From contig CALMIF010000065.1 in assembly GCA_937864045.1 (NCBI GenBank), forward strand, positions 1 through 48,533: 48,533 nt of DNA. The letters run 5' to 3'. The DNA comes from an uncultured Aquabacterium sp. GTDB taxonomy: Bacteria > Pseudomonadota > Gammaproteobacteria > Burkholderiales > Burkholderiaceae_C. The notes below the pieces were generated by a model. That model was given only the letters and a program-made list of their open reading frames with translations. It was not told the DNA's origin and did not search any database. Below, piece after piece: positions 26,086 to 36,174 of the stretch (position 1 is its first letter; each line of letters starts with the position of its first letter). A program made the position numbers and the translations under genes.

Positions 26086-27162
26086 TCAAGCGGCCGCGTC
26101 GGCGCCGGCAAAGTCCAGCAGCACCTTCATCGCCTTGCTGCGGTCGCTGGCCAGTTCGAAGGCCTCGCGCGCCCGGCTCAGCGGGAAGGCGCCAGTCACC
26201 ATCGGCGCCATGTCCAGCCGGCCGCTGTTGATCAGTTGCACCGCGAGCTTGAACTCGGCATGGAAGCGGAAGCTGCCGCAGATGCTCAGCTCCTTGGCCA
26301 CCACCATGTTCTGCGGAATGCTGACGTCGCCACCCAGGCCCAGCTGCACCACCACGCCGCGCGGGCGCATCGCCTCCAGGCCGGCCCGCAGCGCCCGCTC
26401 GTTGCCGCTGCACTCCAGCATCACGTCGAACGTGCCCTTGCGGGTGGCGCCGTCGGCAGCGTAGCGCTGCAGCCAGTCGGTGTCGGTGGCGACGTTGATG
26501 GTGACGTCGGCGCCCATCGCCCGGGCCACGGCCAGGGTCGCGTCGGTCAGGTCGACCGCGGTGATCTCGGCCGCGCCGTGGATCTTCGCCGCCGCGATGC
26601 TCAGCGCGCCGATGGGCCCGCAGCCCGACACCAGCACGCGCTTGCCCAGCAGCGGCCCGGCGCGCTGCACGCCATGCAGGGCCACCGAGAAGGGCTCGGC
26701 CAGCGCCGCATGCTGCAGCGCCACGCCCGCGGCCACCGGCTCGCACTGCACCGCGTCGCACAGCAGCAGGTGGCGGAAGGCGCCTTCCACATGCGGGTCG
26801 CGCATCGCGCTGCCGTAGAAGCGCATGTCCAGGCACTGGTTGGGCAGGCCCTCCAGGCAGTGCACGCAGGCGCCGCAGGGCCGGCTGGGATTCACCGCCA
26901 CGCGGTCGCCCGGCTTCACGGCGGTGACGCCCTCGCCCACCGCCCGCACCGTGCCCGCCACCTCGTGGCCCAGGATCATCGGCCGCTTGATGCGCACCGT
27001 GCCGAAGCCGCCATGGTGGAAATAGTGCAGGTCCGACCCGCAGATGCCGCCGAAGCCCACCGCCACCAGCACCTCGCCGGGGCCGGGGTCGGCGGCGTCC
27101 TGCACATCGACGCGCAGGTCGTCGGGGGCGTGGATCACCAGGCACATGCAGCGGTAGCGCAT
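26086..27162 (-). CDS. idnD: L-idonate 5-dehydrogenase-like zinc alcohol dehydrogenase
   Basis: A 358-residue medium-chain dehydrogenase oxidising L-idonate (or a related sugar acid/polyol) to a 5-keto product. Catalytic zinc ligands are in GGICGSDLHYFHHGG and ILGHEVAG. The structural zinc site is CGACVHCLEGLPNQC. The NAD(P) motif is VSGCGPIGAL. The GGFGTVRIKRPMILGHE segment is characteristic of IdnD-type enzymes. GGAGA lies 8 bases before ATG 27162. It diverges from a gluconate-5-dehydrogenase-like gene, the usual partner in L-idonate use. Substrate specificity is inferred from this pairing. Confidence 0.85.
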   Translation of the reverse strand: MRYRCMCLVIHAPDDLRVDVQDAADPGPGEVLVAVGFGGICGSDLHYFHHGGFGTVRIKRPMILGHEVAGTVRAVGEGVTAVKPGDRVAVNPSRPCGACVHCLEGLPNQCLDMRFYGSAMRDPHVEGAFRHLLLCDAVQCEPVAAGVALQHAALAEPFSVALHGVQRAGPLLGKRVLVSGCGPIGALSIAAAKIHGAAEITAVDLTDATLAVARAMGADVTINVATDTDWLQRYAADGATRKGTFDVMLECSGNERALRAGLEAMRPRGVVVQLGLGGDVSIPQNMVVAKELSICGSFRFHAEFKLAVQLINSGRLDMAPMVTGAFPLSRAREAFELASDRSKAMKVLLDFAGADAAA

Positions 27163-27193
27163 CGGTTCGTCTCCAGGTCGGGGTTGTTTGGTG

Positions 27194-27215
27194 TGATGAT
27201 ATGGTGATTCATCAC
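27194..27215. promoter_or_regulatory. Candidate operator between idnD and idnO
   Basis: The 80-bp divergent spacer contains the perfect dyad GTGAT-TC-ATCAC (27204-27215) and an overlapping wider dyad TGATGA-N9-TCATCA (27194-27214). Such AT-rich dyads in a short divergent spacer fit a GntR- or LacI-type repressor site. No regulator gene is adjacent. Confidence 0.4.
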
Positions 27216-27242
27216 AGTCCCCAGCGAGGGAAGGAGACACGC

Positions 27243-28013
27243 GTGAACCTGCTCGACCAGTTCGGCCTGAACGGCCGCACCGCCCTGATCACCGGCGCCA
27301 GCAAGGGCATCGGCCTGGCCCTGGCCACGGCCCTGGGCCAGGCCGGCGCGCGCGTGGTGCTGAACGCCCGGGGCGCCGACTTGCTGGCGCAGGCCGTGGC
27401 CGCGCTGCAGGCCCAGGGCATCAGCGCCCACGCCGCCGCCTTCGACGTGACCGAGGCCGACGCGGTGGACGCCGGCGTGGCCGCCATCGAGCGCGACATC
27501 GGCGCCATCGACATCCTGGTCAACAACGCCGGCATACAGCACCGCGGCACGTTTGCCGAGTTCCCGACCCACGCCTGGCACCGGATCACCACCACCAACC
27601 TCGACAGCGTGTTCCTGGTCGGCCGTGCGGTGGCGCAGCGCATGATCCCGCGCAAGGCCGGCAAGATCATCAACATCTGCTCGGTGCAGAGTGAACTGGG
27701 CCGCCCCGGCATCGCGCCCTACGCCGCCACCAAGGGCGCGGTGAAGATGCTGACCAAGGGCATGGCCATCGACCTGGGCCCGCACGGCATCCAGGTCAAC
27801 GGCCTGGGCCCGGGCTACTTCAAGACCGAGCTCAACCAGGCCCTGGTGGCCGACGCCGACTTCAGCGCCTGGCTGTGCAAGCGCACGCCCATGGGCCGCT
27901 GGGGCGAGGTGCAGGAACTCGGCGGCGCCGCGGTCTTCCTGGCCAGCCCGGCCAGCAGCTTCGTCAACGGCCACATCCTGTACGTGGACGGCGGCATCAC
28001 GGCCAGCCTGTGA
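27243..28013 (+). CDS. idnO: Gluconate 5-dehydrogenase-like short-chain dehydrogenase
   Basis: A 256-residue SDR enzyme that interconverts 5-ketogluconate and D-gluconate in the idonate pathway. The cofactor motif is TGASKGIG (about 18-25), followed by NNAG (about 95), catalytic Ser in NICSVQSELG, and YAATKGAV with Tyr and Lys. The C-terminal YVDGGITASL is typical. The start is GTG 27243 with AAGGAG a few bases upstream. Pairing with the divergent dehydrogenase supports the role; other 3-ketoacyl-like substrates cannot be excluded. Confidence 0.85.
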   Translation: MNLLDQFGLNGRTALITGASKGIGLALATALGQAGARVVLNARGADLLAQAVAALQAQGISAHAAAFDVTEADAVDAGVAAIERDIGAIDILVNNAGIQHRGTFAEFPTHAWHRITTTNLDSVFLVGRAVAQRMIPRKAGKIINICSVQSELGRPGIAPYAATKGAVKMLTKGMAIDLGPHGIQVNGLGPGYFKTELNQALVADADFSAWLCKRTPMGRWGEVQELGGAAVFLASPASSFVNGHILYVDGGITASL

Positions 28014-28035
28014 GGCCGGGCCGGCCGGCGGCCGC

Positions 28036-28262
28036 TCAAGCCGCCGGCTTGCCGGCCTGGTAGGTGGCGGCGTCGACCTCGGTGCCGAACAGCAGCGCGT
28101 CGTTCAGCAGCCGGTCGTCGAAGCGCACCTCGACCTCTGCGCCAGGCCCGTAGAACCGGCAGAAGAAGCGGCGCGAGCGGTGCTCGAAGCGGACCATCAC
28201 CTCCTCGAAGTCGTAGTCCATGTAGACGTCGCGGTCGCCCAGGTCGGCCTTCGAGATTCCCA

Positions 28263-28263
<1 letters not shown>
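28036..28263 (-). CDS. Small putative immunity protein for the adjacent toxin
   Basis: A 75-residue acidic protein (DVYMDYDFEEVMVRFEHR..., FFCRFYGPGAEVEVRFDD). I recognise no family. It lies directly after the toxin gene, the two stop/start codons sharing a base (TGATG), with GGAGG 6 bases before the ATG; a GTG at 28266 is an alternative start. Size, acidity and position are those of cognate immunity proteins of polymorphic toxins. The function is inferred from context only. Confidence 0.6.
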
Positions 28264-30026
<1,763 letters not shown>

Positions 30027-30156
30027 CTAGCAGGGGCGCGGGGCCCGGGGGCGGGCCAGGCAGCAGGCGTTGGGTGACACGGTGGGTCCCGGCTGGTCCA
30101 GCGCCCTGCAGGCTACACCAAGCCCGGCGCGCTGCCCTCCCCGCGCCTGCCGAGGT

Positions 30157-31479
30157 CTACAGCACCAGCAGCGCCCGGAAGTCGTTGACGTTGGTGTACG
30201 TGGGGCCCGGCACCACCAGGTCGCCCAGCGCGCTGAAGAAGCTGTAGGCATCGTTGCGGTCCAGGAACTCGGCCGGCTTGAGCCCCAGCGCCGCGGCGCG
30301 GGCCAGGGTGTCGGGCGCCAGCACCGCACCGGCGTTGTCCTCGATGCCGTCGATGCCGTCGGTGTCGGCCGACAGCGCCCACACACCCGCCTGGCCCTGC
30401 AGCGCGATGGCGCAGCCCAGCAGGAACTCGCTGGCCCGCCCGCCGCGGCCACCGCTGCCACGCACCGTCACCGTGGTCTCGCCGCCGGACAGGATCACGC
30501 AGGGCCGCTGGAACGGCTGGCCGCGCTGCGCCACCGCACGCGCCAGCGCCGCATGCACCTTGCCCACCTCGCGGCTCTCGCCTTCGATGGCGTCGCTGAG
30601 GATGTGCGCGTCCAGCCCGTGGGCACGTGCCAGCGCGGCGGCGGCCTCCAGGCTGTCCTGCGGCGTGGCGATCATGCGCACGCCGTGGCCGGCGAACCGC
30701 GCATCGCCCGGCTTGGGCGTCTCGAAGGCGCCGCTTTCCAGGCCGGCACGGGCGGCGTCGGGAATGGCGATGCCGTAGCGCCTGAGGATCGCCAGGGCGT
30801 CGGCGCAGGTGCTGGCGTCGGGCACCGTGGGGCCGCTGGCGATGACCTGCGCATCGTCGCCGGGCACGTCGCTGATCAGCAGGGTCACCACCCGGGCCGG
30901 CGCGCACAGCGCGGCCAGCCGGCCGCCCTTGATCGCCGACAGGTGCTTGCGCACCGTGTTCATCTCGTCGATGGCCGCGCCGCTCTTGAGCAGGGCGCCG
31001 TTGATGGCCTGCTTGTCGGCGAAGTCCAGCCCCGGCGCCGGCAGGCTCAGCAGGGCCGAGCCGCCGCCGGAGATCAGGCACAGCACCAGGTCGTGTTCGG
31101 TCAGGCCGCGGGTCAGGTCGACGATGCGCTGCGCGGCCTGGCGGCCGGCCTCGTCGGGCACCGGGTGGCGCGCCTCGACGACGGCGGTGCGGCCCGGCTT
31201 CGCCTTGTAGGCCGGCGGCACATGGTCGTAGCGGGTGACGACCAGGCCGCTGAGCGGCGCGTCGGCCGGCCACAGCGCGTCCACCGCCGCGGCCATCGCG
31301 CCGCCGGCCTTGCCCGCGCCCACCACCAGGGTGCGGCCCTTCGCCGGGTCGGGCGGCGGCGGCAGGTGGGCCGCCGTCACGTCGGCCGGCAGCGCCCGCG
31401 ACACGGCGCAGGCATACAGCGCCCGCAGGAAGCCCTGCGGGTCTTGGCTGGGGTCGGGAGCGGCGGTGGCGGCATTCAT
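30157..31479 (-). CDS. Glycerate 2-kinase (GK-II/MOFRL family, TtuD-like)
   Basis: A 440-residue cytoplasmic kinase phosphorylating D-glycerate to 2-phosphoglycerate. Family blocks: LVVGAGKAGGAMA (about 50), CLISGGGSALLSLPAPG, MNTVRKHLSAIKGGRLA, LISDVPGDDAQVIASGPT, VILSGGETTVTVRG and ALSADTDGIDGIEDNAGA near the end (MOFRL domain). Older databases call it hydroxypyruvate reductase. It could close the glyoxylate-to-glycerate route that follows purine ring breakdown, but the carboligase and reductase are not in the window. A GATAAT hexamer lies 6 bases before ATG 31479 with no ribosome-binding site, suggesting a leaderless transcript. Confidence 0.9.
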   Translation of the reverse strand: MNAATAAPDPSQDPQGFLRALYACAVSRALPADVTAAHLPPPPDPAKGRTLVVGAGKAGGAMAAAVDALWPADAPLSGLVVTRYDHVPPAYKAKPGRTAVVEARHPVPDEAGRQAAQRIVDLTRGLTEHDLVLCLISGGGSALLSLPAPGLDFADKQAINGALLKSGAAIDEMNTVRKHLSAIKGGRLAALCAPARVVTLLISDVPGDDAQVIASGPTVPDASTCADALAILRRYGIAIPDAARAGLESGAFETPKPGDARFAGHGVRMIATPQDSLEAAAALARAHGLDAHILSDAIEGESREVGKVHAALARAVAQRGQPFQRPCVILSGGETTVTVRGSGGRGGRASEFLLGCAIALQGQAGVWALSADTDGIDGIEDNAGAVLAPDTLARAAALGLKPAEFLDRNDAYSFFSALGDLVVPGPTYTNVNDFRALLVL

Positions 31480-31578
31480 GTGATGATTATCCCGACCGGT
31501 TCGCCTGCTGCCTGCAAGCAGTTTCCACATGCCGCGCAGCGCAGCCCGCCGCCTGCGCCGCCCATCGACGAGGCCCCC

Positions 31579-32229
31579 ATGAAGATCGATTTCGTCTCCG
31601 ACGTGTCCTGCCCCTGGTGCGCGATCGGCCTGCATGCGCTGGAGCAGGCCATGGACCGCGTCGCCCCGGCGATCCAGCCGACGCTGCACTTCCACCCCTT
31701 CGAGCTGAACCCGCAGATGGCGCCCGAGGGCGAGGACGTCGTCGAGCACCTGGGCCGCAAGTACCGCATCGACGCCCAGCAGATCGCCGCCAACACCGAG
31801 GCCATCCGCCAGCGCGGGCTGGGCGTGGGCTTCACCTTCGGCCAGGGCATGCGCCGGCGCATCTACAACACCTTCGACGCCCATCGGCTGCTGCACTGGG
31901 CGGGGCTCGTCGACGCGGGCAAGCAGCGCGCGCTCAAGCATGCGCTGTTCAAGGCCTACTTCACCGACGGCCTGAGCCCGGGCGACCACGCCGTGCTGCG
32001 CCAGGCCGCCGCCGACGCCGGGCTGGACGCCGACGCGGCGCAGCGCATCCTCGACGGCGACACCTACGCGGCCGAGGTGCGCGAGGCCGAGTCCTTCTGG
32101 CATGCGCAGGGCATCAACTCGGTGCCGGCCATCGTCATCAACGAGCGCCACCTGATCAGCGGTGGCCAGCCGGCCGAACTGTTCGAGCGGGCCTTGCGCC
32201 ACATCGCCGCCGAAGGCGACACCGCCTGA
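31579..32229 (+). CDS. DsbA-family oxidoreductase (FrnE-like)
   Basis: A 216-residue thioredoxin-fold protein with the active site SCPWCAIG at residues 10-17 and no signal peptide, so probably cytoplasmic. The cis-Pro region is INSVPAIVINERHLISGGQP. This matches the FrnE/YwbO-type DsbA-like family, proposed to act as disulfide isomerase or 2-hydroxychromene-2-carboxylate isomerase-like enzymes. It diverges from the glycerate kinase over about 100 bp. Confidence 0.9.
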   Translation: MKIDFVSDVSCPWCAIGLHALEQAMDRVAPAIQPTLHFHPFELNPQMAPEGEDVVEHLGRKYRIDAQQIAANTEAIRQRGLGVGFTFGQGMRRRIYNTFDAHRLLHWAGLVDAGKQRALKHALFKAYFTDGLSPGDHAVLRQAAADAGLDADAAQRILDGDTYAAEVREAESFWHAQGINSVPAIVINERHLISGGQPAELFERALRHIAAEGDTA

Positions 32230-32437
32230 GCGAGCCCCGGGAAACGGTGGCCGGCGCGCACCGGCGCGGCGCTGTCGACCCCCCCTGAATTCATGGGTGA
32301 ATCGGTCACGGAGCGGGCGACCAGCTGCCGGATGTCAAGAATTCCCCACCTATAGTCCCATCCGATGGCGGCGTGCGCCACTGGACGCCCTGCGGCATCC
32401 GCGCTGACGCCGGCCGCGCAACCCTGAGGAGCCTTGG

Positions 32438-33745
32438 ATGACCACCCCCAATTCGGCGCTGCCGCGCGCCACGCGGCCCGGCGTGTCCTGCATTGCCGCC
32501 GCCTGCGCCCTGGCCAGCAGCCTGGCCACCGGCACCGCCCATGCCCAGCCCACGGCCGCCGATGCGCCGATCGAGGTCGCCAGCGGTGACTCGTTCTCGC
32601 TGATCGCCGCGCGCATCCTGGGCTCGCCGCGCCAGTGGTCGCAGCTGTACGACCCGCGCCTGAGCGGCCTGACCGACCCCAACAAGATCCAGCCCGGCCA
32701 GCGCTTCGAGCTGGTGACCGAGCCCGGCGGCAAGCGCTACCTGCGCCTGGTTGGCAGCAAGGCGGCGGCCACCACCGCCGCTGCCGCGCCGGCCCGCCCG
32801 GCCGCACCGGCCAGCGCTGCAGCGCCCGCACGGGCGCCGGCCGTCGCCGCTGCACCGGCGCCGGCCCCCGCGCCGGCAGCCGCACCCGCGCCGGCACCCG
32901 CGCCGGCACCCGCGCCGGCGCCCGCCCCGGCCGTGGCAGCCGCCCCGGCGCCGGCCGCTGCGCCGGCTGCGGGTGACGAGCTGGTCATCGGCGTGCTGCC
33001 CAACATCGGCACCGCCACGCTGCTGGCGCAGTACGAGAACCTGAAGGCCTGGATGGAGCGCACCCAGGGCACCAAGGTGCGCATCACCGTGCCGGCCAAC
33101 TTCAAGGCCTTCTTCGACGGCACGATGCGCGGCGACTACGACCTGTCGGTGGCCGCGCCGCACTTCGCGCGCCTGGCCCAGGTCGACCGCGGCCTGGTGC
33201 CGGTGGTGATGTACGAGCCGCGCATCGGCGCGCTGTTCATCGGCAAGCCCGACGACGGCCTGAACGGCCCGGCCGACGTGCGTGGCAAGGCGCTGGGTTT
33301 TGCCAACCCCACGTCGCTGGTGGCGTTGTACGGCCTGCAGTGGTTCCGCCAGGCCGGGTTGGAGCCGGGCAAGGACTTCGAGGTGCGCGGCGCCCGCACC
33401 GACATGGGCGTGGGCCGCATGCTGCTGACCGGCGAGGTGGCCGCCGCGGTGATGAGCAACGGCGAGTTCCGCGCCCTGCCGCAGGACGAGTCCGGCCGGC
33501 TGCGCACGGTCGAGGCCTTCGCCCGCATCCCGAACTTCATCATCGTCGCCCATCCGCGCCTGGGCGCGGCACGCATCAACCGGCTGAAGACCCAGTTCAA
33601 GAGCTTCATCAGCGACAAGGACGAGGGTGCTGCCTTCTCCAAGGCCACCGGCATCACCGGCATGGTCGACGCCGACGACGCGGTGCTGAAGGAGCTGGAT
33701 CCTTACCTCATGCCCACGCGCCGCGTGATGGGCATGACCAACTGA
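32438..33745 (+). CDS. LysM domain fused to a PhnD-type phosphonate/phosphate binding protein
   Basis: A 435-residue exported protein. A signal peptide ends at AHAQ (about 37). A LysM domain follows (about 45-93: VASGDSFSLIAARILGS, NKIQPGQRFEL) for peptidoglycan binding. An Ala-Pro linker spans about 105-178. The C-terminal PhnD-like domain has LVIGVLPNIGTATLLAQYE, RGDYDLSVAAPHFARLAQ and DVRGKALGFANPTSLVALYG. A GAGGAG ribosome site precedes ATG 32438. A -10-like TATAGT lies at 32351-32356 in the 208-bp upstream gap without a good -35. There are no importer genes; the next gene, 10 bp away, encodes a two-span membrane protein. Probably a sensing or wall-anchored binding protein. Confidence 0.85.
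   Translation: MTTPNSALPRATRPGVSCIAAACALASSLATGTAHAQPTAADAPIEVASGDSFSLIAARILGSPRQWSQLYDPRLSGLTDPNKIQPGQRFELVTEPGGKRYLRLVGSKAAATTAAAAPARPAAPASAAAPARAPAVAAAPAPAPAPAAAPAPAPAPAPAPAPAPAVAAAPAPAAAPAAGDELVIGVLPNIGTATLLAQYENLKAWMERTQGTKVRITVPANFKAFFDGTMRGDYDLSVAAPHFARLAQVDRGLVPVVMYEPRIGALFIGKPDDGLNGPADVRGKALGFANPTSLVALYGLQWFRQAGLEPGKDFEVRGARTDMGVGRMLLTGEVAAAVMSNGEFRALPQDESGRLRTVEAFARIPNFIIVAHPRLGAARINRLKTQFKSFISDKDEGAAFSKATGITGMVDADDAVLKELDPYLMPTRRVMGMTN
32830..32975. repeat. Ala-Pro codon repeat (linker of the LysM-PhnD protein)
   Basis: Imperfect 12-bp units of the CCGGCACCCGCG type repeat through this stretch and encode alternating Ala-Pro. The linker is a rigid spacer of roughly 70 residues between the wall-binding and ligand-binding domains. 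Confidence 0.75.
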
Positions 33746-33755
33746 GCATTGCACG

Positions 33756-34877
33756 ATGGCCAAGGTTCTCTGGCGCTCCACGCTGGGCGCGCCCTCGTCC
33801 ACCGACACCGCCTATTCCGAGGGCCCGTTCGAGGATTCCGTCAACAGCACCCAGATGCCGCTGCCGGTGACGCTGTCGCAGGACATCGCGCGCAGCTTCC
33901 GCCAGCTGGGCGTGGCGTCGTTCCGGGCGTCGGTGGTCAACGTCGACTCGATGAGCTTCCAGGCCGCCTGGACGATCTCCGAGTCGGGCGAGGTCACCGA
34001 CAACCAGTTCGACCGGCCGCTGGACAGCTCGTTCCCCGCCGCCACCGCGGCGATCAACCTGCTGGCCCACGCCTCCGACGACGAGACCCTGCTGCACAAG
34101 CTCAGCCCGCGCCGCTGGGGCATCGCCTGGCGGCTGGACGACCCCAACGTGGTGCTGGCTGAGGCCCAGTTCCACGAACGCCGCGACGCGATCAGCGAGT
34201 CCGACAAGACCCTGCTGCGCCTGGTGTGCAGCGCGGCCATGCGGCCGGCCGGCCCCAGCAGCATTCCCGGCCTGGTCGAGCCCGGTGCGGGGATGGTGTG
34301 GCCCGGTGCCGAGGCCCAGGCCGCCCAGCCGCCGCGCCTGGTCTCGCGGCTGTCGGTGGTGCTGCTGGCCTGCAGCATGCTGATGTGCCTGTGGATCGCC
34401 GCGATGGGTCTGCCCGAGCTGCGCCGCACCACCACGCTGCGCGAGGCCCAGCTGGCCAAGCTGCAGGCCCTGGCCGACAAGACCCTGGTGCGCGGCATCG
34501 GCACGGCGATGAGCACCGGCGACTACGGCGACGTGCAGACCGTGCTGTCGTCGTACTCGTCGCTGGGCTACTTCGACGGCGCGGCGGTGGTCAACGTGCG
34601 CCAGCGCGTGGTGGCGCTGTCGGGCCGCACCGACCAGCTGCGCATCGGCGACCCGGTGCCCGAGGAGACCCAGCGCAGCGCGCAGGCCATCGAGCTGGCA
34701 CTGGGCGCCGAGCGCCTGGGCCAGCTGCTGATCGTGCCGGCCCCGCCGACGCTGCAGCCCGCCAGCCTGCCGGCCTGGCTGCAGCCCATGGCCTGGGCCG
34801 CCGGCCTGTGCGCCGTGGCCGCCCTGGTCACCGCGCTGCTGGCAATGCGCAAGCCGCGGGCGCCGAAGCCACTCTGA
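33756..34877 (+). CDS. Two-span membrane protein with large cytoplasmic N-terminus and periplasmic sensor-like loop
   Basis: A 373-residue protein of no family I can name. Residues 1-195 are soluble (FRASVVNVDSMSFQAAWTIS; HERRDAISESDKTLLRLVC). Transmembrane helix 1 is at about 198-219, a 120-residue periplasmic region at 220-340 (ELRRTTTLREAQLAKL..., SYSSLGYFDGAAVVNVRQRVVALSG), helix 2 at 342-364, then a short basic tail. The loop looks like a single-Cache-type sensor, as between the two helices of chemoreceptors and kinases. However, no HAMP or output domain follows, and the effector part would be N-terminal. It lies 10 bp after the LysM-PhnD gene, so the two are likely partners. Confidence 0.75.
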   Translation: MAKVLWRSTLGAPSSTDTAYSEGPFEDSVNSTQMPLPVTLSQDIARSFRQLGVASFRASVVNVDSMSFQAAWTISESGEVTDNQFDRPLDSSFPAATAAINLLAHASDDETLLHKLSPRRWGIAWRLDDPNVVLAEAQFHERRDAISESDKTLLRLVCSAAMRPAGPSSIPGLVEPGAGMVWPGAEAQAAQPPRLVSRLSVVLLACSMLMCLWIAAMGLPELRRTTTLREAQLAKLQALADKTLVRGIGTAMSTGDYGDVQTVLSSYSSLGYFDGAAVVNVRQRVVALSGRTDQLRIGDPVPEETQRSAQAIELALGAERLGQLLIVPAPPTLQPASLPAWLQPMAWAAGLCAVAALVTALLAMRKPRAPKPL

Positions 34878-34902
34878 TCACCGCGTCGGAGGCGACCCAA
34901 CC

Positions 34903-35056
34903 AAGCGGTCGCCGCGGAACCGGCTTCGCCGGGCCGCTGGCGGCGCCCCCTGGGGCTGAGCCCGGACGGACGGGCCTGCCTGCGCAGGCCCGGTCGCCTG
35001 GCGAAGCGGCCAGCCTCCGGCTGGCCGTGGACAGGCGCCGCAGGCGCTTCGGGGGG
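34903..35056. repeat. Composite extragenic palindromic repeat, copy A
   Basis: The first 53 bp (34903-34955) and last 22 bp (35035-35056) match copy B (37241-37318) in inverted orientation, with one mismatch. The 79-bp middle is specific to this copy and holds two perfect hairpins: GGGCCTGC-CTGC-GCAGGCCC and CGGCCAGCC-TCC-GGCTGGCCG. It lies between two convergent genes, next to the stop of the Bug receptor gene. Confidence 0.85.
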
Positions 35057-36055
35057 TTACTTGAGGTCGGCGGCCTTGATGGCGGGGGCCCAGTCGGCGA
35101 TCTGCTTGGCGACGTCATCGCCGAACTGCGCGCTGCTCATCTTCAGGGGCGTGATGCCCAGCTCCTCGAAGCGCTTGAGCACCGCCGGGTCGGCAACGAT
35201 GGCGGCCAGCGCGCCGGCCAATTTGTCGACCACGTCCTTCGGCAGCCCGGCCGGGCCGCTGACGCCGAAGTCGTTCTCGGCCACCAGCTGGGGCTGGCCC
35301 GGCTCGACGACGGTGGGCACGTCGGGTGCCAGCGGTGAGCGGCTGCGCGAGGTGACGGCCAGGCCCTTCAGCTGCCCGCTCTTCATCATCGGCACATGGG
35401 CGGTGATGACGTCGATGCCCACCGGGATGGTGCCGGCGATCAGGTCGGTGGTCATCGGCGCGCCGCCCTTGTACGGGATGTGGGTCATGCCGAACTTCAT
35501 CTCGTGCTTGACCATCTCGCCGACGATGTGGCCGATCGAGCCCGGCCCGCCGCTGCCGAAGCTGCCGACCGGGTTGGCGGCGTCGAACTTCGGCATCTCC
35601 TTGAGCCCGGCCGGGCCGTTCTTCGGGTTGGCCAGGATCACCACCGGCGCGACGCCCAGCATCGCGATGTGGCTGAACTGCTTCACCGGGTCGTAGGGCG
35701 ACTTGGGCACCGTCCATGGGCCGATCGACAGCGGCGTGCTGTTGCTCAGCATCAGCGTGTCGCCGTCGGGCGCCGAGCGCACCACCTCGGTGCCACCGAT
35801 GGTGCCGCCGGCACCGGGCTTGTTGTCCGCCACCACCGGCTGGCCCAGGGCCATGGCCAGCGGCTCGGCCATGGTGCGCGCGACGATGTCGCTGGCGCCG
35901 CCGGCGGCAAAGGTGACAACCAGGCGCACCGGCTTGTCGGGCCAGGCCAGCGCCGGGCCGGCGGCCAGGCCCAGGGCGGCGGCCAGGCCCAGCATCAGGC
36001 GGCGCGGCACGGTCGGGGGTGAACGTCGAGGCAGCTTCGGGGGGACACCTGGCAT
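35057..36055 (-). CDS. Bug-family (TctC) tripartite tricarboxylate transporter receptor
   Basis: A 332-residue periplasmic solute receptor. The signal peptide ends at ALA before WPDKPVRLVVTFAAGGASD, and the family blocks DNKPGAGGTIGGTEVV, TPLSIGPW, HIPYKGGAP and DVPTVVEPG are intact. Such receptors serve TctAB permeases or act as orphan sensors; no tctAB is in the window, so this is an orphan here. It is a complete counterpart to the deleted remnant at 20705-21195. The ligand, often a carboxylate, is unknown. Confidence 0.93.
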   Translation of the reverse strand: MPGVPPKLPRRSPPTVPRRLMLGLAAALGLAAGPALAWPDKPVRLVVTFAAGGASDIVARTMAEPLAMALGQPVVADNKPGAGGTIGGTEVVRSAPDGDTLMLSNSTPLSIGPWTVPKSPYDPVKQFSHIAMLGVAPVVILANPKNGPAGLKEMPKFDAANPVGSFGSGGPGSIGHIVGEMVKHEMKFGMTHIPYKGGAPMTTDLIAGTIPVGIDVITAHVPMMKSGQLKGLAVTSRSRSPLAPDVPTVVEPGQPQLVAENDFGVSGPAGLPKDVVDKLAGALAAIVADPAVLKRFEELGITPLKMSSAQFGDDVAKQIADWAPAIKAADLK

Positions 36056-36174
36056 GGGAGCTCCTGCGATTGCCGACGAGGCGGGGCGGGATCGGGATCA
36101 ACCCGAGGCATGGCCCGGACATTGCAATGCCTGTGCCATCCTATGCCGTCCCGGCCATCCAACCGATTGCATCC

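Noticed and set aside
32830-32975. Possible CRISPR-like or satellite array
   Set aside because: The repetition is an Ala-Pro codon pattern within a coding frame, with no unique spacers.
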